Positions 9,265 to 17,693 are shown, counted from the stretch's first letter. The stretch is DNA of 64,000 nucleotides from DATFVA01 sp963839165 (GCA_963839165.1 CAWIUG010000036.1:372001-436000); one strand, 5' to 3'. Translations and numbers: made by a program. The notes: generated from the sequence alone by a model not told the origin.

Positions 9265-10326
9265 TCAGGTTTTGTTACCTGAAGATTTATCTTCCAGCTG
9301 CTGCTTCAGCATTTTAATTTCATTTTCAAGTCCGGTTATTTTTTTAGCGTAATCCGGAAGATTCCTGATGTGCGATTCGATTTTAAAGGCCGTTTTAAGT
9401 TCTTTGGCCGGCGAACCAAAATAAGTACCGGCTTTTGTAATGCTCTTGGAAACACCTGATTGGGCAATAAGAATAACATTATCGGCTATCTCAATGTGTC
9501 CAGTCAATCCTACCTGACCCAGTATAAAACAATTCTTACCAACTTTGGTACTACCCGATATGCCTGCCTGGGCAGAAATAACGGTATCCTCCCCGATGTG
9601 GACATTATGCGCTATCTGAACAAGATTATCCACCTTCACGCCTCTCTTAATCACGGTTGATCCAATAGAGGCCCTATCAATGGAAACATTGGAACCCAGT
9701 TCAACGTCATCCTCAATAATTACATTTCCTATCTGAGGTATCTTTTGAAACTTACCTTCTTTATCAGGCTCAAATCCGAAACCATCCGAACCTATTACCG
9801 TACCGGGGTGAATAATAGCCCGGTTCCCGATCTTACATTTTTCGCGTATGCTTACGTTCTGGAATATTAAACAGTCATTCCCAACTTCCACATCTTCAAG
9901 TATAACCGTGTTATGAAATATTTTAACATTGCTTCCTATCTTACATCCGCGGGATATAACAACGTTCTTCCCGATCGATGTATTCTCACCGAGCTCAGCA
10001 TCGGGATGAACGAAAGCCGACTTGTCGATTCCTTCAAGAGGGAAAACAGGGGGAAAGAATTTCCTCACGAGCTTAAAGAAGGCCTTGTTTGGATCAGGAA
10101 CTTCGATATATGAGATATCTCTACGGGTTTTTTCAAATCCAGGTTTAACGAGTACTGCAGAAGCCTGTGTTGAACTAAGATATTTTTCATATTGTGAAAG
10201 GTAAAGGAAAGTAAGATCGCCGGGAACGGCTTCTTCAATTTTAGCAAGGTTTTTTATTTCAAGATTACCGTCCCCTGTAATTTCTCCGCCAATGAAAGCG
10301 GTTATATCAGCAAGAGTAATCTTCAT
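9265..10326 (-). CDS. lpxD: UDP-3-O-(3-hydroxyacyl)glucosamine N-acyltransferase
   Basis: LpxD adds the second (N-linked) hydroxyacyl chain in lipid A synthesis. It has an N-terminal uridine-binding domain (residues 1-100, GGEITGDGNLEIKNLAKIEEA), a hexapeptide-repeat helix (105-310) with the catalytic His at about H240 in QIAHNVHIGE, and a C-terminal coiled segment (MLKQQLEDKSSG). The length of 353 is usual. Its ATG shares a base with the TAA of the preceding ompH gene (TAATG), which argues for coupling. An 80-bp gap separates it from lpxC-fabZ. Confidence 0.96.
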   Translation of the reverse strand: MKITLADITAFIGGEITGDGNLEIKNLAKIEEAVPGDLTFLYLSQYEKYLSSTQASAVLVKPGFEKTRRDISYIEVPDPNKAFFKLVRKFFPPVFPLEGIDKSAFVHPDAELGENTSIGKNVVISRGCKIGSNVKIFHNTVILEDVEVGNDCLIFQNVSIREKCKIGNRAIIHPGTVIGSDGFGFEPDKEGKFQKIPQIGNVIIEDDVELGSNVSIDRASIGSTVIKRGVKVDNLVQIAHNVHIGEDTVISAQAGISGSTKVGKNCFILGQVGLTGHIEIADNVILIAQSGVSKSITKAGTYFGSPAKELKTAFKIESHIRNLPDYAKKITGLENEIKMLKQQLEDKSSGNKT

Positions 10327-10844
10327 TATTCAAGTTTCAGTTTATCGAGAACTTTATTGGTTATGTCGTATTCCTCCTTTGCATATAACAGCATCACATC
10401 ACCACTTCTGTCAAAAACAAAGTCGAGATCCTCTTCCTGTGCAATATCCTGTATAGCAGTAAAGATCTTATTCTGCACAGGTTTCATCAGCTCATCCTGT
10501 TTCTGGAAAAGCTCACCGTTGGTTCCGAATTTCTTTTCCCTATAATCGGAGATTTCCTTTTCCATATTCATCAATTCAGTTTCCATTTCAGAACGCGTCT
10601 GATCGGTCATTATGAGTTTTCTTTTCTCATAATCATCGTATTTTGCTTTCCAGGCTGCTTCTTTTTTATTAAGCTCAGCCTGCCATTCCTTAACCTGAGC
10701 ATCGAGCTTCTGACGTGCATCCTGTGCATCAGGAAGGTTATCCATGATCGAATTTGAATCAACATATCCGATTTTAAGCTGTGCGAACGAAGGGATAGCA
10801 AACATTAAAACAAATGCTGAGAGAAGAATCCCAAAGCTTTTCAT
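10326..10844 (-). CDS. OmpH/Skp-family periplasmic chaperone (second copy)
   Basis: A signal peptide (ends FAIPSFAQ, about residue 21) is followed by LKIGYVDSNSIMDNLPDAQDARQ, a long charged coiled coil (about 45-120) and the C-terminal VFDRSGDVMLLYAKEEYDITNKVLDKL. This is the Skp fold, which holds unfolded outer-membrane proteins on the way to BamA. It is a tandem paralogue of the gene at 10935-11462, with the same C-terminal block, and lies directly before lpxD as skp does in many genomes. Stop and lpxD start overlap by one base. Confidence 0.93.
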   Translation of the reverse strand: MKSFGILLSAFVLMFAIPSFAQLKIGYVDSNSIMDNLPDAQDARQKLDAQVKEWQAELNKKEAAWKAKYDDYEKRKLIMTDQTRSEMETELMNMEKEISDYREKKFGTNGELFQKQDELMKPVQNKIFTAIQDIAQEEDLDFVFDRSGDVMLLYAKEEYDITNKVLDKLKLE

Positions 10845-10934
10845 AATAACTCCGAACTGGTTAAATGTGCCGGGAAAATGAAAAACAGTTCTTTACTGTC
10901 AGGAACTGTTTTCATCCCGATATTTGAAAGAAAA

Positions 10935-11462
10935 TTAACTTCCTCTTTTTAACTTATCAAGCACTTTATAAGTGACATCGAATGCTGAATCAGCATAAAG
11001 AAGGATGATATCACCGGATTTGTCAAATATGAAGTTCATACCTTCTTCTTTTGCAACTGTACCGATAGCATTATAAATTTTGTCTTTAATTGGAGCAAAG
11101 ATTTCGTCGTTCTTCTTGTAAATCTCACCGGTTCCCTGAGCAAACTTGTCTTTCCTGAAGTTCATAATATTCTGTTCCATCTGAACAAGATCCTGCTGGG
11201 CCGAAAGCTTTTTATCCTCAGGCATTGTATTGAGTTGTTTCTGGTAATCGTTTGCTTTCTGCTGATATGCCTGAGTCATGCTGTCAAGCTGAGAAGACCA
11301 TTTATTAGTAATTGCATCCAGATCGCCCTGGGCCTTTATTGCTTCAGACCATTGGGTCAGGATAACCTGTGAATCAACATAACCAATTTTCTGGTTTGTC
11401 TGTGCAGCTGTAAGTCCGGCACCTATAAATAAGATTGAAAGAATAAAAAGATACTTTTTCAC
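10935..11462 (-). CDS. OmpH/Skp-family periplasmic chaperone (first copy)
   Basis: It begins with a GTG start and a signal peptide (MKKYLFILSILFIGAGLTAAQ). The mature part has QKIGYVDSQVILTQWSEAIKAQ, a coiled coil rich in Gln and Lys (about 50-125), and a C-terminal block FIFDKSGDIILLYADSAFDVTYKVLDKLKRGS nearly repeated in the next gene (key shared residues D-K/R-SGD-I/V-LLYA). It is a periplasmic chaperone for outer-membrane proteins by family. It sits about 98 bp after bamA. Two copies in a row are common in Bacteroidota relatives and probably arose by duplication. Confidence 0.93.
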   Translation of the reverse strand: MKKYLFILSILFIGAGLTAAQTNQKIGYVDSQVILTQWSEAIKAQGDLDAITNKWSSQLDSMTQAYQQKANDYQKQLNTMPEDKKLSAQQDLVQMEQNIMNFRKDKFAQGTGEIYKKNDEIFAPIKDKIYNAIGTVAKEEGMNFIFDKSGDIILLYADSAFDVTYKVLDKLKRGS

Positions 11463-11560
11463 TACGTATACCTCTGTTATTTTAATTATGATAAAATTAG
11501 TCTTGTGTAAAAATTGCTAACAACAGTTATACAATTTACAATAAAATTTGATTTTACGTT

Positions 11561-14071
11561 TTAAAATCCTCTTCCAAATTGAAAATGGAACAGCCATGCA
11601 GGATCTTTTCCGTCGACGATTTTTCTGTCGAATCCATATCCAAGGTCAAAGCCTATAAGTCCAATTGGATTGATCATTATCCTTGCGCCAAATCCTACTG
11701 ATCTCCTCAGTTCAAAGGGATCGGTTTTATTCAGGTCTTCCCAAACATTACCTGCTTCTGCGAATGCAATGAGGTACAGTGGTATAGGATCGAGTGTAAC
11801 CGCAAACCTCAGTTCGGAAGTATACCTCGTCATTACCCTTCCGCCTATTACATTGCCTAAGGAATTACGTGGACCCACGGTACGGTCATCATAGCCTCTC
11901 AAAGGAGTCGTAGCTATGATCAGCCCGTTTCCTCCCATATAAAAGAACTCAAAAGGCTGTATCTGGGTTCCTCTGACTATTTCTTCTATATAACCCAAAT
12001 CTGCCACTGTATAAAATACAAGTCGGTTTGAATTAAACAGCTTCTTGTACCATTCGGCCTTGAAACCGAGTTTATAATAATCTACGTCTCCAGGAAGCAG
12101 GGGTCCTCCGGAAAGTTGACCGTCAAGAGAAATATTGGATCCGGTTGAAGGAAATATAGGGTTATCGATATCTTTCCTGGAAATTGTTGCGCCTACTGTA
12201 TACTGACGTGACTGACCTTCTGCATAATAATTTCCTCCATTTATTACATTATTATACTGGAACTTGAAGAGTCCCTGAATATAGAAGAAATCATCCGGCC
12301 ATTTTAACCTTCGGCCCACTTTTAATGTTCCACCCGACTGGCGTAAATCGTAAATATATGCCTGGCGGGTATCAAAAACTTCAGCTCCAACCAGAGTTGG
12401 AGTATCCATAAACCAGGGTTCTGTGAATCCAAGAGTAAATGTACGGTAGAGACTGCCCACACCGAACTGCCAGTTAAAGCTTAATATTTGTCCTCCCCCC
12501 AGCCGGAAAGGTTCGGCAATAGAAAAGTTTGTAAGAGTGATTCCCACCGAACCGCTGAAGCCGAAACTTCCGCTGTAACCTACAGATGCATTCAGGTAGT
12601 CGCTCGATTTTTCTTCAACATTAAAAACCACATTCACTGTGCTATCGTTGGAAAGAGAATAATCGATTGCCTGTGGGCCGTAAAGTTTTTCCACATTAAA
12701 GTACTGAAGGTTTGCAAGCTGCTGAACACTTCTTAACAACAGTCCCCTGTTGAAGTAATCTCCGGGAATCGTGTAAAGCTCTCTTCTTATCACTTTGCCT
12801 TTTGTCTTATCGTTTCCGGTTATGTCAACCTTACCAACCCTGAACTGGTTCCTTTCTTCAATCCGTATAGAAATGTCCATAGAATCTGGCGGAACCTTAT
12901 TTTCGGTTGCCTGAACATTGTAAGTCAGATATCCATTATCAAGATACAAGGAGGATACATCAGTCTGTTTCTCGTTTCCGTGCAGGTTCCTCTCAAATTT
13001 CTCATAATCATATACATCGCCTTTTGCAAAGCCGAGTCTCTGTCTTAAAACCTCATCAGGGAAGACTGTATTACCGGTAAATGTAATGTTTCTAACCTTA
13101 TACTGGGGACCCTCATAAAGATTTATGAGTATTTCAAGATCCTTATTATCGTTGTAGTAAATAAGCGAGTCGGAAAGTATCTCCGCATCTCTGTAGCCAT
13201 TCTTCTGGTAGAACTTTACTATAAGGTCTTTGTCTTCCTTATATTTGTCGGGATGGAACTGGGCACTGCTCCAGAATTTCCACCATTTTGATTCCTCTGT
13301 TTCATCCATTGCACTGCGAAGGTCCGAAGCATCGAAAGCCTTATTACCGGTGAACTCTATTTTTCTTACAGTAACTTCCTCACCTTCATCCACAACAAGT
13401 TTAAGAAGTATTCTTTCCTTAATCCTTGATACAAGGTCGGTATAAGTAATCTCACTTTTTGGATATTCCACCTTATATTCATCGGATAGATCTTTCTCAT
13501 TTCGCCAGGTTACAACAATATCATCTTCTGTTGTATCAGCGTTGAAGTAATCAAACCTCAGGGTATTAACTTTTGCGTTTAAATATCCCTCATCCGCATA
13601 AAGCTTAAGAACCCGCTGCTCGAAGTTGGTAATTTCCTGCGGCTTTAATATTTGTCCTCTGATAAAATTTGACTTCTTCTCTATATCGTCTGCATCAATC
13701 TCATCGTTGCCTTCAATAACCAGCTTTTCAAAGCGCGGGTATTCAGTAACTTTAATTAACAGGAAAACCCCGTTATCGAGCTGCTTCTCTATTTCAATTT
13801 CAACGTCGGAGAAAATATTAAGAGCCCAGAGCTGTTTAATAGCATTCATTGTCTGATCACCAGGCACCTGGATTTCATCCCCCACCTTTAGTCCGCTGTT
13901 GGCAATGATCGTACTGGCATCGGCTGATTTATTACCTGCAACGGAGATACCGAGCACTTTATAAATCTTAGGCTGCTGCTGTTCCTGAGCATGCAGAAAA
14001 CCGCATCCCAGCAGGAAAATCAATACTATATATGAATAATTAAACAGTTTCTTTGGGAAGGGTTGAGACAT
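11561..14071 (-). CDS. bamA: Outer membrane protein assembly factor BamA
   Basis: BamA inserts beta-barrel proteins into the outer membrane. The 836-residue protein has a signal peptide (ends FLHAQ), about five POTRA domains between residues 35 and 460 (for example VRKIEFTGNKAFDASDLR, VRNITFTGNTVFPDEVLR and VGKVDITGNDKTKGKVIRREL), and a C-terminal 16-strand barrel ending in LFHFQFGRGF with the usual terminal Phe. The barrel contains MGGNGLIIATTPLRGYDDR, where the RGYDDR matches the conserved (V/I)RG(F/Y) lid motif. Its ATG at 14071 lies inside the end of uppS (32-bp overlap). The gene order uppS, bamA, skp, lpxD is classical. Confidence 0.97.
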   Translation of the reverse strand: MSQPFPKKLFNYSYIVLIFLLGCGFLHAQEQQQPKIYKVLGISVAGNKSADASTIIANSGLKVGDEIQVPGDQTMNAIKQLWALNIFSDVEIEIEKQLDNGVFLLIKVTEYPRFEKLVIEGNDEIDADDIEKKSNFIRGQILKPQEITNFEQRVLKLYADEGYLNAKVNTLRFDYFNADTTEDDIVVTWRNEKDLSDEYKVEYPKSEITYTDLVSRIKERILLKLVVDEGEEVTVRKIEFTGNKAFDASDLRSAMDETEESKWWKFWSSAQFHPDKYKEDKDLIVKFYQKNGYRDAEILSDSLIYYNDNKDLEILINLYEGPQYKVRNITFTGNTVFPDEVLRQRLGFAKGDVYDYEKFERNLHGNEKQTDVSSLYLDNGYLTYNVQATENKVPPDSMDISIRIEERNQFRVGKVDITGNDKTKGKVIRRELYTIPGDYFNRGLLLRSVQQLANLQYFNVEKLYGPQAIDYSLSNDSTVNVVFNVEEKSSDYLNASVGYSGSFGFSGSVGITLTNFSIAEPFRLGGGQILSFNWQFGVGSLYRTFTLGFTEPWFMDTPTLVGAEVFDTRQAYIYDLRQSGGTLKVGRRLKWPDDFFYIQGLFKFQYNNVINGGNYYAEGQSRQYTVGATISRKDIDNPIFPSTGSNISLDGQLSGGPLLPGDVDYYKLGFKAEWYKKLFNSNRLVFYTVADLGYIEEIVRGTQIQPFEFFYMGGNGLIIATTPLRGYDDRTVGPRNSLGNVIGGRVMTRYTSELRFAVTLDPIPLYLIAFAEAGNVWEDLNKTDPFELRRSVGFGARIMINPIGLIGFDLGYGFDRKIVDGKDPAWLFHFQFGRGF

Positions 14072-14857
14072 TCTTTAAGCCTTTTTCGTTCTTTTTTATT
14101 TGTTCACTTACTTTACCGAATCTCCGTTCTCTTTTCTGAAAGCTTTTGATGGCATCATAGAGATGAACCCTTTTGAAATCCGGCCAGAATACATCTGTAA
14201 TATAAAACTCAGTATATGCAATCTGCCAAAGCAGAAAATTGCTGACCCTGAATTCCCCGCTAGTTCTGATTAGCAGGTCGGGATCCGGCATATTCTGTGT
14301 TGTAAGGAAACCTGAAAAAGCGGCCTCATTAATATCTTCTATTGATAATTCATTTTTCGAAACTTTATCGGCAACTTTTTTAATTCCTTCAAGTATCTCC
14401 CACCGGCCGCTGTAGCTCAGTGCAAGGTTCAAAGTCATCTTCTTATTCCTGGAAGTCCTTTTCATGTCCTCTTTGAGCCTGCTGCATACTTCTGCGGGAA
14501 GCGATTCAATATTCCCTATAGTAGTAAGTTTGATATCGTTCTCCATCAGCTCATCGGTGCGGTCTTTTAGACTCTTAAGCAGAAGACGCATAAGCATTGA
14601 TACTTCATCTTTCGGTCTTTTCCAGTTTTCTGTGGAGAATGTATAGAGGGTAAGGTACTTAACTCCTATCTGGGCGCATGCTTCTACAATATCTCTTACG
14701 GTATCAACACCTCTTTTATGACCTGCAGCCCTGGGAAGTCCTTTACCCCGGCCCATCTACCGTTCCCATCCATTATTATTGCAATATGAACTGGAACCTC
14801 GCCTGATTTTTTTAATTCCTGCTGAAGCTTTTCATCCTGTTCAGTACGTCTGACCAA
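14040..14857 (-). CDS. uppS: Isoprenyl transferase (undecaprenyl diphosphate synthase), frameshifted near N-terminus
   Basis: UppS makes the C55 lipid carrier for peptidoglycan and LPS. The main open frame (14040-14756) has GLPRAAGHKRGVD, LYTFSTENWKRP, LALSYSGRWEIL, DLLIRTSGEFRVSNFLLWQ and TEFYITDVFWPDF, all expected. The N-terminal catalytic motif is present but in another frame: from TTG 14857 it reads MVRRTEQDEKL and later VPVHIAIIMDGNGRWA, then goes out of frame. One base missing in the CCCCGGCCC run at 14746-14754 explains this; adding a C gives GRWARGKGLPR. TTG 14857 is backed by an AGGA 6 nt upstream. As uppS is normally essential, a sequence error is the likeliest explanation. Confidence 0.9.
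14746..14754 (-). other. Frameshift point in uppS
   Basis: The coding strand here is GGGCCGGGG. The upstream frame reads AGA TGG GCC and then leaves the UppS sequence; the downstream frame reads CGG GGT AAA GGA CTT. One extra C would join them as R-W-A-R-G-K-G-L. The defect therefore equals a single-base deletion in a GC-rich homopolymer stretch. Confidence 0.85.
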
Positions 14858-14887
14858 ATTCTGTCCTAAAAATTGATTAAGCGTGTA

Positions 14888-14916
14888 AAATTAACCCTAA
14901 CCCCTCTGAATGTCAA
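14888..14916 (-). promoter_or_regulatory. Sigma-70 type promoter of the envelope cluster
   Basis: On the minus strand TTGACA (14916-14911), a 17-bp spacer and TAATTT (14893-14888) form a near-consensus promoter. The expected transcript start is about 25 nt before the TTG of uppS. It lies in the 175-bp gap after the lexA operon. Confidence 0.65.
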
Positions 14917-15015
14917 GGTAGACAAACAGTCGTACCAAGGGGTTACCGGTACAAATATACCGTGCTTAACCGATATAAATAGGGTAAAAATAGATTAGTC
15001 CGTAAACAGGGTATC

Positions 15016-15032
15016 AGGCCGAAATTCGGCCT
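15016..15032 (-). terminator. Palindromic hairpin at the end of the lexA operon
   Basis: AGGCCGAAATTCGGCCT is a near-perfect hairpin that starts at the stop codon of the third gene of the lexA operon. No clear T-run follows on the minus strand, so it may be an attenuating or RNA-stabilising stem rather than a strict intrinsic terminator. Confidence 0.4.
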
Positions 15033-15460
15033 CAGGAAATAGGAACTTTACGGGTTCTGTGAGAACGGTTTATACGGTGCAGAGACTTATCAATTATACT
15101 AAACAGCATTATATTGCTTTTTATCTCATTTGAAAGAGTGCTGACTAATCCTTTGGCAAGAAGAAGATGTTCTTCAGGAACACCGATATATAGTGCCACC
15201 TTTTTCTGTGTAAATTTGGTGCGCCTTGTGGCAAGGTGGGAAATTCTATCGAGAAGCTTCGGGTCCTTAAAATCCTCCTCAGATAAGGTTATGCCGATAG
15301 CGTAATCCTTTACTTGTTTCGCAATTATGTCTACATCGAATCCACCTATTTTCTCAGGTTCGGGCAGATATGTTCCAAATTTTCTCCGGATTGTTAAATA
15401 CCCGTTTTTCCAGAATTGTTCGATCAGATAATCAATATTTTTTCTTTTCATTGCATTCAT
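15032..15460 (-). CDS. Hypothetical protein, possible PD-(D/E)xK-like fold, third gene of lexA operon
   Basis: I do not recognise a named family. The 142-residue protein has a helix-strand start (IDYLIEQFWKNGYLTIRRKFG), then GGFDVDIIAKQVKDYAIGITLSEED and a Lys/Arg-rich second half. The order GY-x-strand, FDVDII and a following strand resembles PD-(D/E)xK nucleases such as the Mrr/YraN type, with D in FDVD as the Asp. The Lys normally found in the next strand is missing (IGITL), so activity is doubtful. ATG 15460 has an excellent AGGAGGT 8 nt upstream that overlaps the TAG of the previous gene. Cotranscription with lexA suggests DNA-damage control. Confidence 0.6.
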   Translation of the reverse strand: MNAMKRKNIDYLIEQFWKNGYLTIRRKFGTYLPEPEKIGGFDVDIIAKQVKDYAIGITLSEEDFKDPKLLDRISHLATRRTKFTQKKVALYIGVPEEHLLLAKGLVSTLSNEIKSNIMLFSIIDKSLHRINRSHRTRKVPIS

Positions 15461-15472
15461 TTTATTAACCTC

Positions 15473-15721
15473 CTAAACTGCCCTCGGCATCAAAGGAATG
15501 ATTGGTGAAAACCTCATGCTTTTCAGTATCCTGATGTTAGCAATCCGGTCATATTCAAATTTCCTGATTTCACTGGAGTTGTTGGTTCTTCCGTAAATAA
15601 CCTTCTTACCGTTTTTCTCACGTGTGATATAATAAGGATCTAGCACAACTTCATTTAGCTGATAAAGGAATCTTACACGGTTCCTGTTATGAATAGCGGA
15701 TATAAAAAGCTGGGATTTCAT
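15473..15721 (-). CDS. Small WYL-domain-like protein
   Basis: This 82-residue protein looks like the core of a WYL domain: ISAIHNRNRVRFLYQLNE, VVLDPYYITREKNGKKVIYGR and EIRKFEYDRIANIRIL follow the usual order of short helix, strands with P-Y, a G-K-Y/I-Y-G turn and the R-x-F-x-x-D-R-I end. WYL domains bind ligands or single-stranded DNA and act as regulators in DNA-damage and defence systems (family knowledge). Here the domain stands alone, without an HTH. It follows lexA by 15 bp with an AGGAG 9 nt before its ATG. The fold assignment is by eye. Confidence 0.6.
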   Translation of the reverse strand: MKSQLFISAIHNRNRVRFLYQLNEVVLDPYYITREKNGKKVIYGRTNNSSEIRKFEYDRIANIRILKSMRFSPIIPLMPRAV

Positions 15722-15736
15722 TTTTTTGACTCCTGT

Positions 15737-16375
15737 TTAATTCAACCACCGGACAACTCCGGTGACTTTACCTACAAGTTTAAATTCTTTCGATTTATCG
15801 ACTTCAATCGGCTGATAATTATCATTCTGCGGAAGAAGTCTCACCTGGTTATTTTTCTTTTCAAATGTCTTAACGGTAACCTCATCCTCCAGCATTGCTA
15901 CAACAATATCACCATTGGCAGCATCAGTCCGTGGGGTGACAATCACAAGGTCATTTTCGAATATCCCTGCGTTAACCATGCTATCGCCTTTTACCCTCAG
16001 AGCAAAACTATCCTGCGACTTCTTCATAAAAGCAGAGTCAATAATTACACTTCCCTCAATATTCTCTATAGCAAGGATGGGAGAACCGGCAGCAACACGG
16101 CCGACTATAGGAACCTTTCGGTAAATGTCGTTTCTAACTTCTTCAAAACCTGATGGATCTTCTTTCACTATGGAGATACCGCGGCTGGCGTTGCTTTCTA
16201 TATTCAGGTAACCTTTTTTAACCAGCGCATCTAAATGCCTTTTAACACCAAAGGTAGATGAAATTGAAAATCTGCGACCGATTTCCCGAAGGGTAGGAGG
16301 ATAGCCGTTATCATCTCTGAATTCATGAATGAAGTTCAGGATTTCCTGCTGACGATCTGTTAATTCATTTTTCAT
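15737..16375 (-). CDS. lexA: SOS repressor LexA
   Basis: LexA represses DNA-damage genes and cleaves itself when RecA is active. Residues 1-70 are the winged helix (LTDRQQEILNFIHEF, GYPPTLREIGRRFSISS). The autoproteolysis parts are complete: cleavage site A96-G97 in GRVAAGSPI, nucleophile S132 in KGDSM and general base K169 in DEVTVKTF. The length of 212 is usual. Upstream are two matching 18-bp palindromes over the promoter, so it should repress itself together with the two genes behind it. No strong Shine-Dalgarno precedes the ATG, and the predicted leader is only about 19 nt. Confidence 0.97.
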   Translation of the reverse strand: MKNELTDRQQEILNFIHEFRDDNGYPPTLREIGRRFSISSTFGVKRHLDALVKKGYLNIESNASRGISIVKEDPSGFEEVRNDIYRKVPIVGRVAAGSPILAIENIEGSVIIDSAFMKKSQDSFALRVKGDSMVNAGIFENDLVIVTPRTDAANGDIVVAMLEDEVTVKTFEKKNNQVRLLPQNDNYQPIEVDKSKEFKLVGKVTGVVRWLN

Positions 16376-16379
16376 TAAT

Positions 16380-16397
16380 AGTGCTCAATTGTTCACT
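16380..16397. promoter_or_regulatory. LexA box 1
   Basis: AGTGCTCAATTGTTCACT fits AGTGnnCAnnTGnnCACT, the same pattern as box 2. It lies downstream of the -10, over the expected transcript start and 4 bp before the lexA ATG. Confidence 0.75.
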
Positions 16398-16400
16398 GCT

Positions 16401-16429
16401 AATATAGTGCACATATGAGCACTTGTCAA
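16401..16429 (-). promoter_or_regulatory. lexA promoter
   Basis: On the minus strand TTGACA (16429-16424), exactly 17 bp, then TATATT (16406-16401). LexA box 2 fills the spacer, so bound LexA would exclude RNA polymerase. Confidence 0.8.
16406..16423. promoter_or_regulatory. LexA box 2
   Basis: AGTGCACATATGAGCACT, a palindrome of the same AGTGnnCAnnTGnnCACT form as box 1. The two centres are 26 bp apart, about two and a half helical turns. Confidence 0.75.
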
Positions 16430-16460
16430 GAGGTAGTAGATATTTTTTTTGAAAAAGTTC

Positions 16461-16490
16461 AAAAAAAAGCTGCCTTTTAAGGGCAGCTTT
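16461..16490 (-). terminator. Intrinsic terminator after ilvE
   Basis: On the minus strand AAAGCTGCC, a 7-nt loop, GGCAGCTTT and then a run of Ts (16468-16461). It lies about 30 bp after the ilvE stop and separates it from the lexA promoter. Confidence 0.85.
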
Positions 16491-16518
16491 GTAATAAAAA
16501 GAAGGAATCTACAATAAA

Positions 16519-17595
16519 TCAGACTTCAACCTGTTTTTTTTCCAGGTAGGTAAGCCAGTTGTAACAGTCAGGTTTTGCACCGTATTGGATGGCTGTAATT
16601 TCATTGAAGAGCTTCAAGGCGAATCCATCATCGGTAAAGTTCATTACAAGATCTTTATACTTAACTAATCCCACCATTGATATAACAGCCGCAGTGCCTG
16701 TACCGAATACACCAAGTACGTTCCCTTTTTTGTATTCGTCAATAAGCTCCTGCATTGAGATCAGTCTTTCAGATACTTTCATTTCCCAATCGTTCAGAAT
16801 CTGAAGAACTGATTTTCTGGTTATGCCGGGTAAAATGCTGCCTGTTAATTTCGGAGTGGCGATCTCATTCTTAAACCTTACGAATATATTCATCGTGCCC
16901 ACTTCTTCAATATATTTCTGCTCTACCCCGTCAAGCCACAATACCTGCGTAAAGCCCTGTTCCCTCGCCTGCTGTGCTGCAAGAAGACTTGCCGCATAAT
17001 TGGCGGGAGTTTTGCATTCACCAAGACCTTTTCTTGCTGCTCTTACGTAATCGTCCTGAACAAGTATTTTTACAGGTTTAAAACCTTCAGGATAATAAGC
17101 TCCTACTGGTGAAAGCATGATAACCAGTTTATACGTTGTTGAAGGACGTACACCCAGAATTTCATCTGTACCGAATATAAACGGTCTGATATAAAGTGAT
17201 TCCCCACGTTTCGATGGAATCCAGTTCTCTTCTATAGCAACCAGTTCCTTTAGAGCGTGGAGCATAAAATCTTCATCTACTTCAGGGATACATATTCTTT
17301 TAGATGATCTGTTAAGTCTTTTGAAATGTTCATCGGGACGAAAGATAGCGACATCACCGTTCTCAGTTTTATACGCTTTGAGTCCTTCAAATACAGCCTG
17401 TCCGTAATGAATGAACATTGTTGCAGGATGAACAGAAAGGTCCTCGAGAGGTTTTATTACCGGATCATGCCAGCCCTGGTTGGGATTGTAGGTCATTTCA
17501 AAAACATGGTCGGTAAATATCATCCCAAACCCCGGATTAGCAGGCAGAACAACTTTCTCAGCCCTTTCTTTTATTTGATAAGTAATTTTATCCAT
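16519..17595 (-). CDS. ilvE: Branched-chain amino acid aminotransferase
   Basis: IlvE swaps amino groups between glutamate and the keto acids of Val, Leu and Ile using PLP. The protein belongs to the longer class II type (about 358 residues) close to eukaryotic and Bacteroidota enzymes: GQAVFEGLKAYKTENG, FRPDEHFKRLNRS, the PLP-lysine region GLGECKTPANYAAS, then EEVGTMNIFVRF and LPGITRKSVLQI. I chose ATG 17595 (MDKITYQ), with AGGTG 6 nt upstream, over the GTG at 17604. It stands alone between a terminator and mlaE. A TATAAT at 17635-17630 may be its -10. Confidence 0.95.
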   Translation of the reverse strand: MDKITYQIKERAEKVVLPANPGFGMIFTDHVFEMTYNPNQGWHDPVIKPLEDLSVHPATMFIHYGQAVFEGLKAYKTENGDVAIFRPDEHFKRLNRSSKRICIPEVDEDFMLHALKELVAIEENWIPSKRGESLYIRPFIFGTDEILGVRPSTTYKLVIMLSPVGAYYPEGFKPVKILVQDDYVRAARKGLGECKTPANYAASLLAAQQAREQGFTQVLWLDGVEQKYIEEVGTMNIFVRFKNEIATPKLTGSILPGITRKSVLQILNDWEMKVSERLISMQELIDEYKKGNVLGVFGTGTAAVISMVGLVKYKDLVMNFTDDGFALKLFNEITAIQYGAKPDCYNWLTYLEKKQVEV

Positions 17596-17693
17596 TGCAG
17601 GCACCTAATTAATAAATTGAATTTGTCCAATTATACATAAATTTATCGAAAAATTAAAGATAAATGCCCGGTTGAGGGCTACCTGGTACTTTG

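Noticed and set aside
15689..16153. 154-codon frame antisense to lexA
   Set aside because: It lies opposite a firmly identified lexA, has no domain, and no ribosome site.
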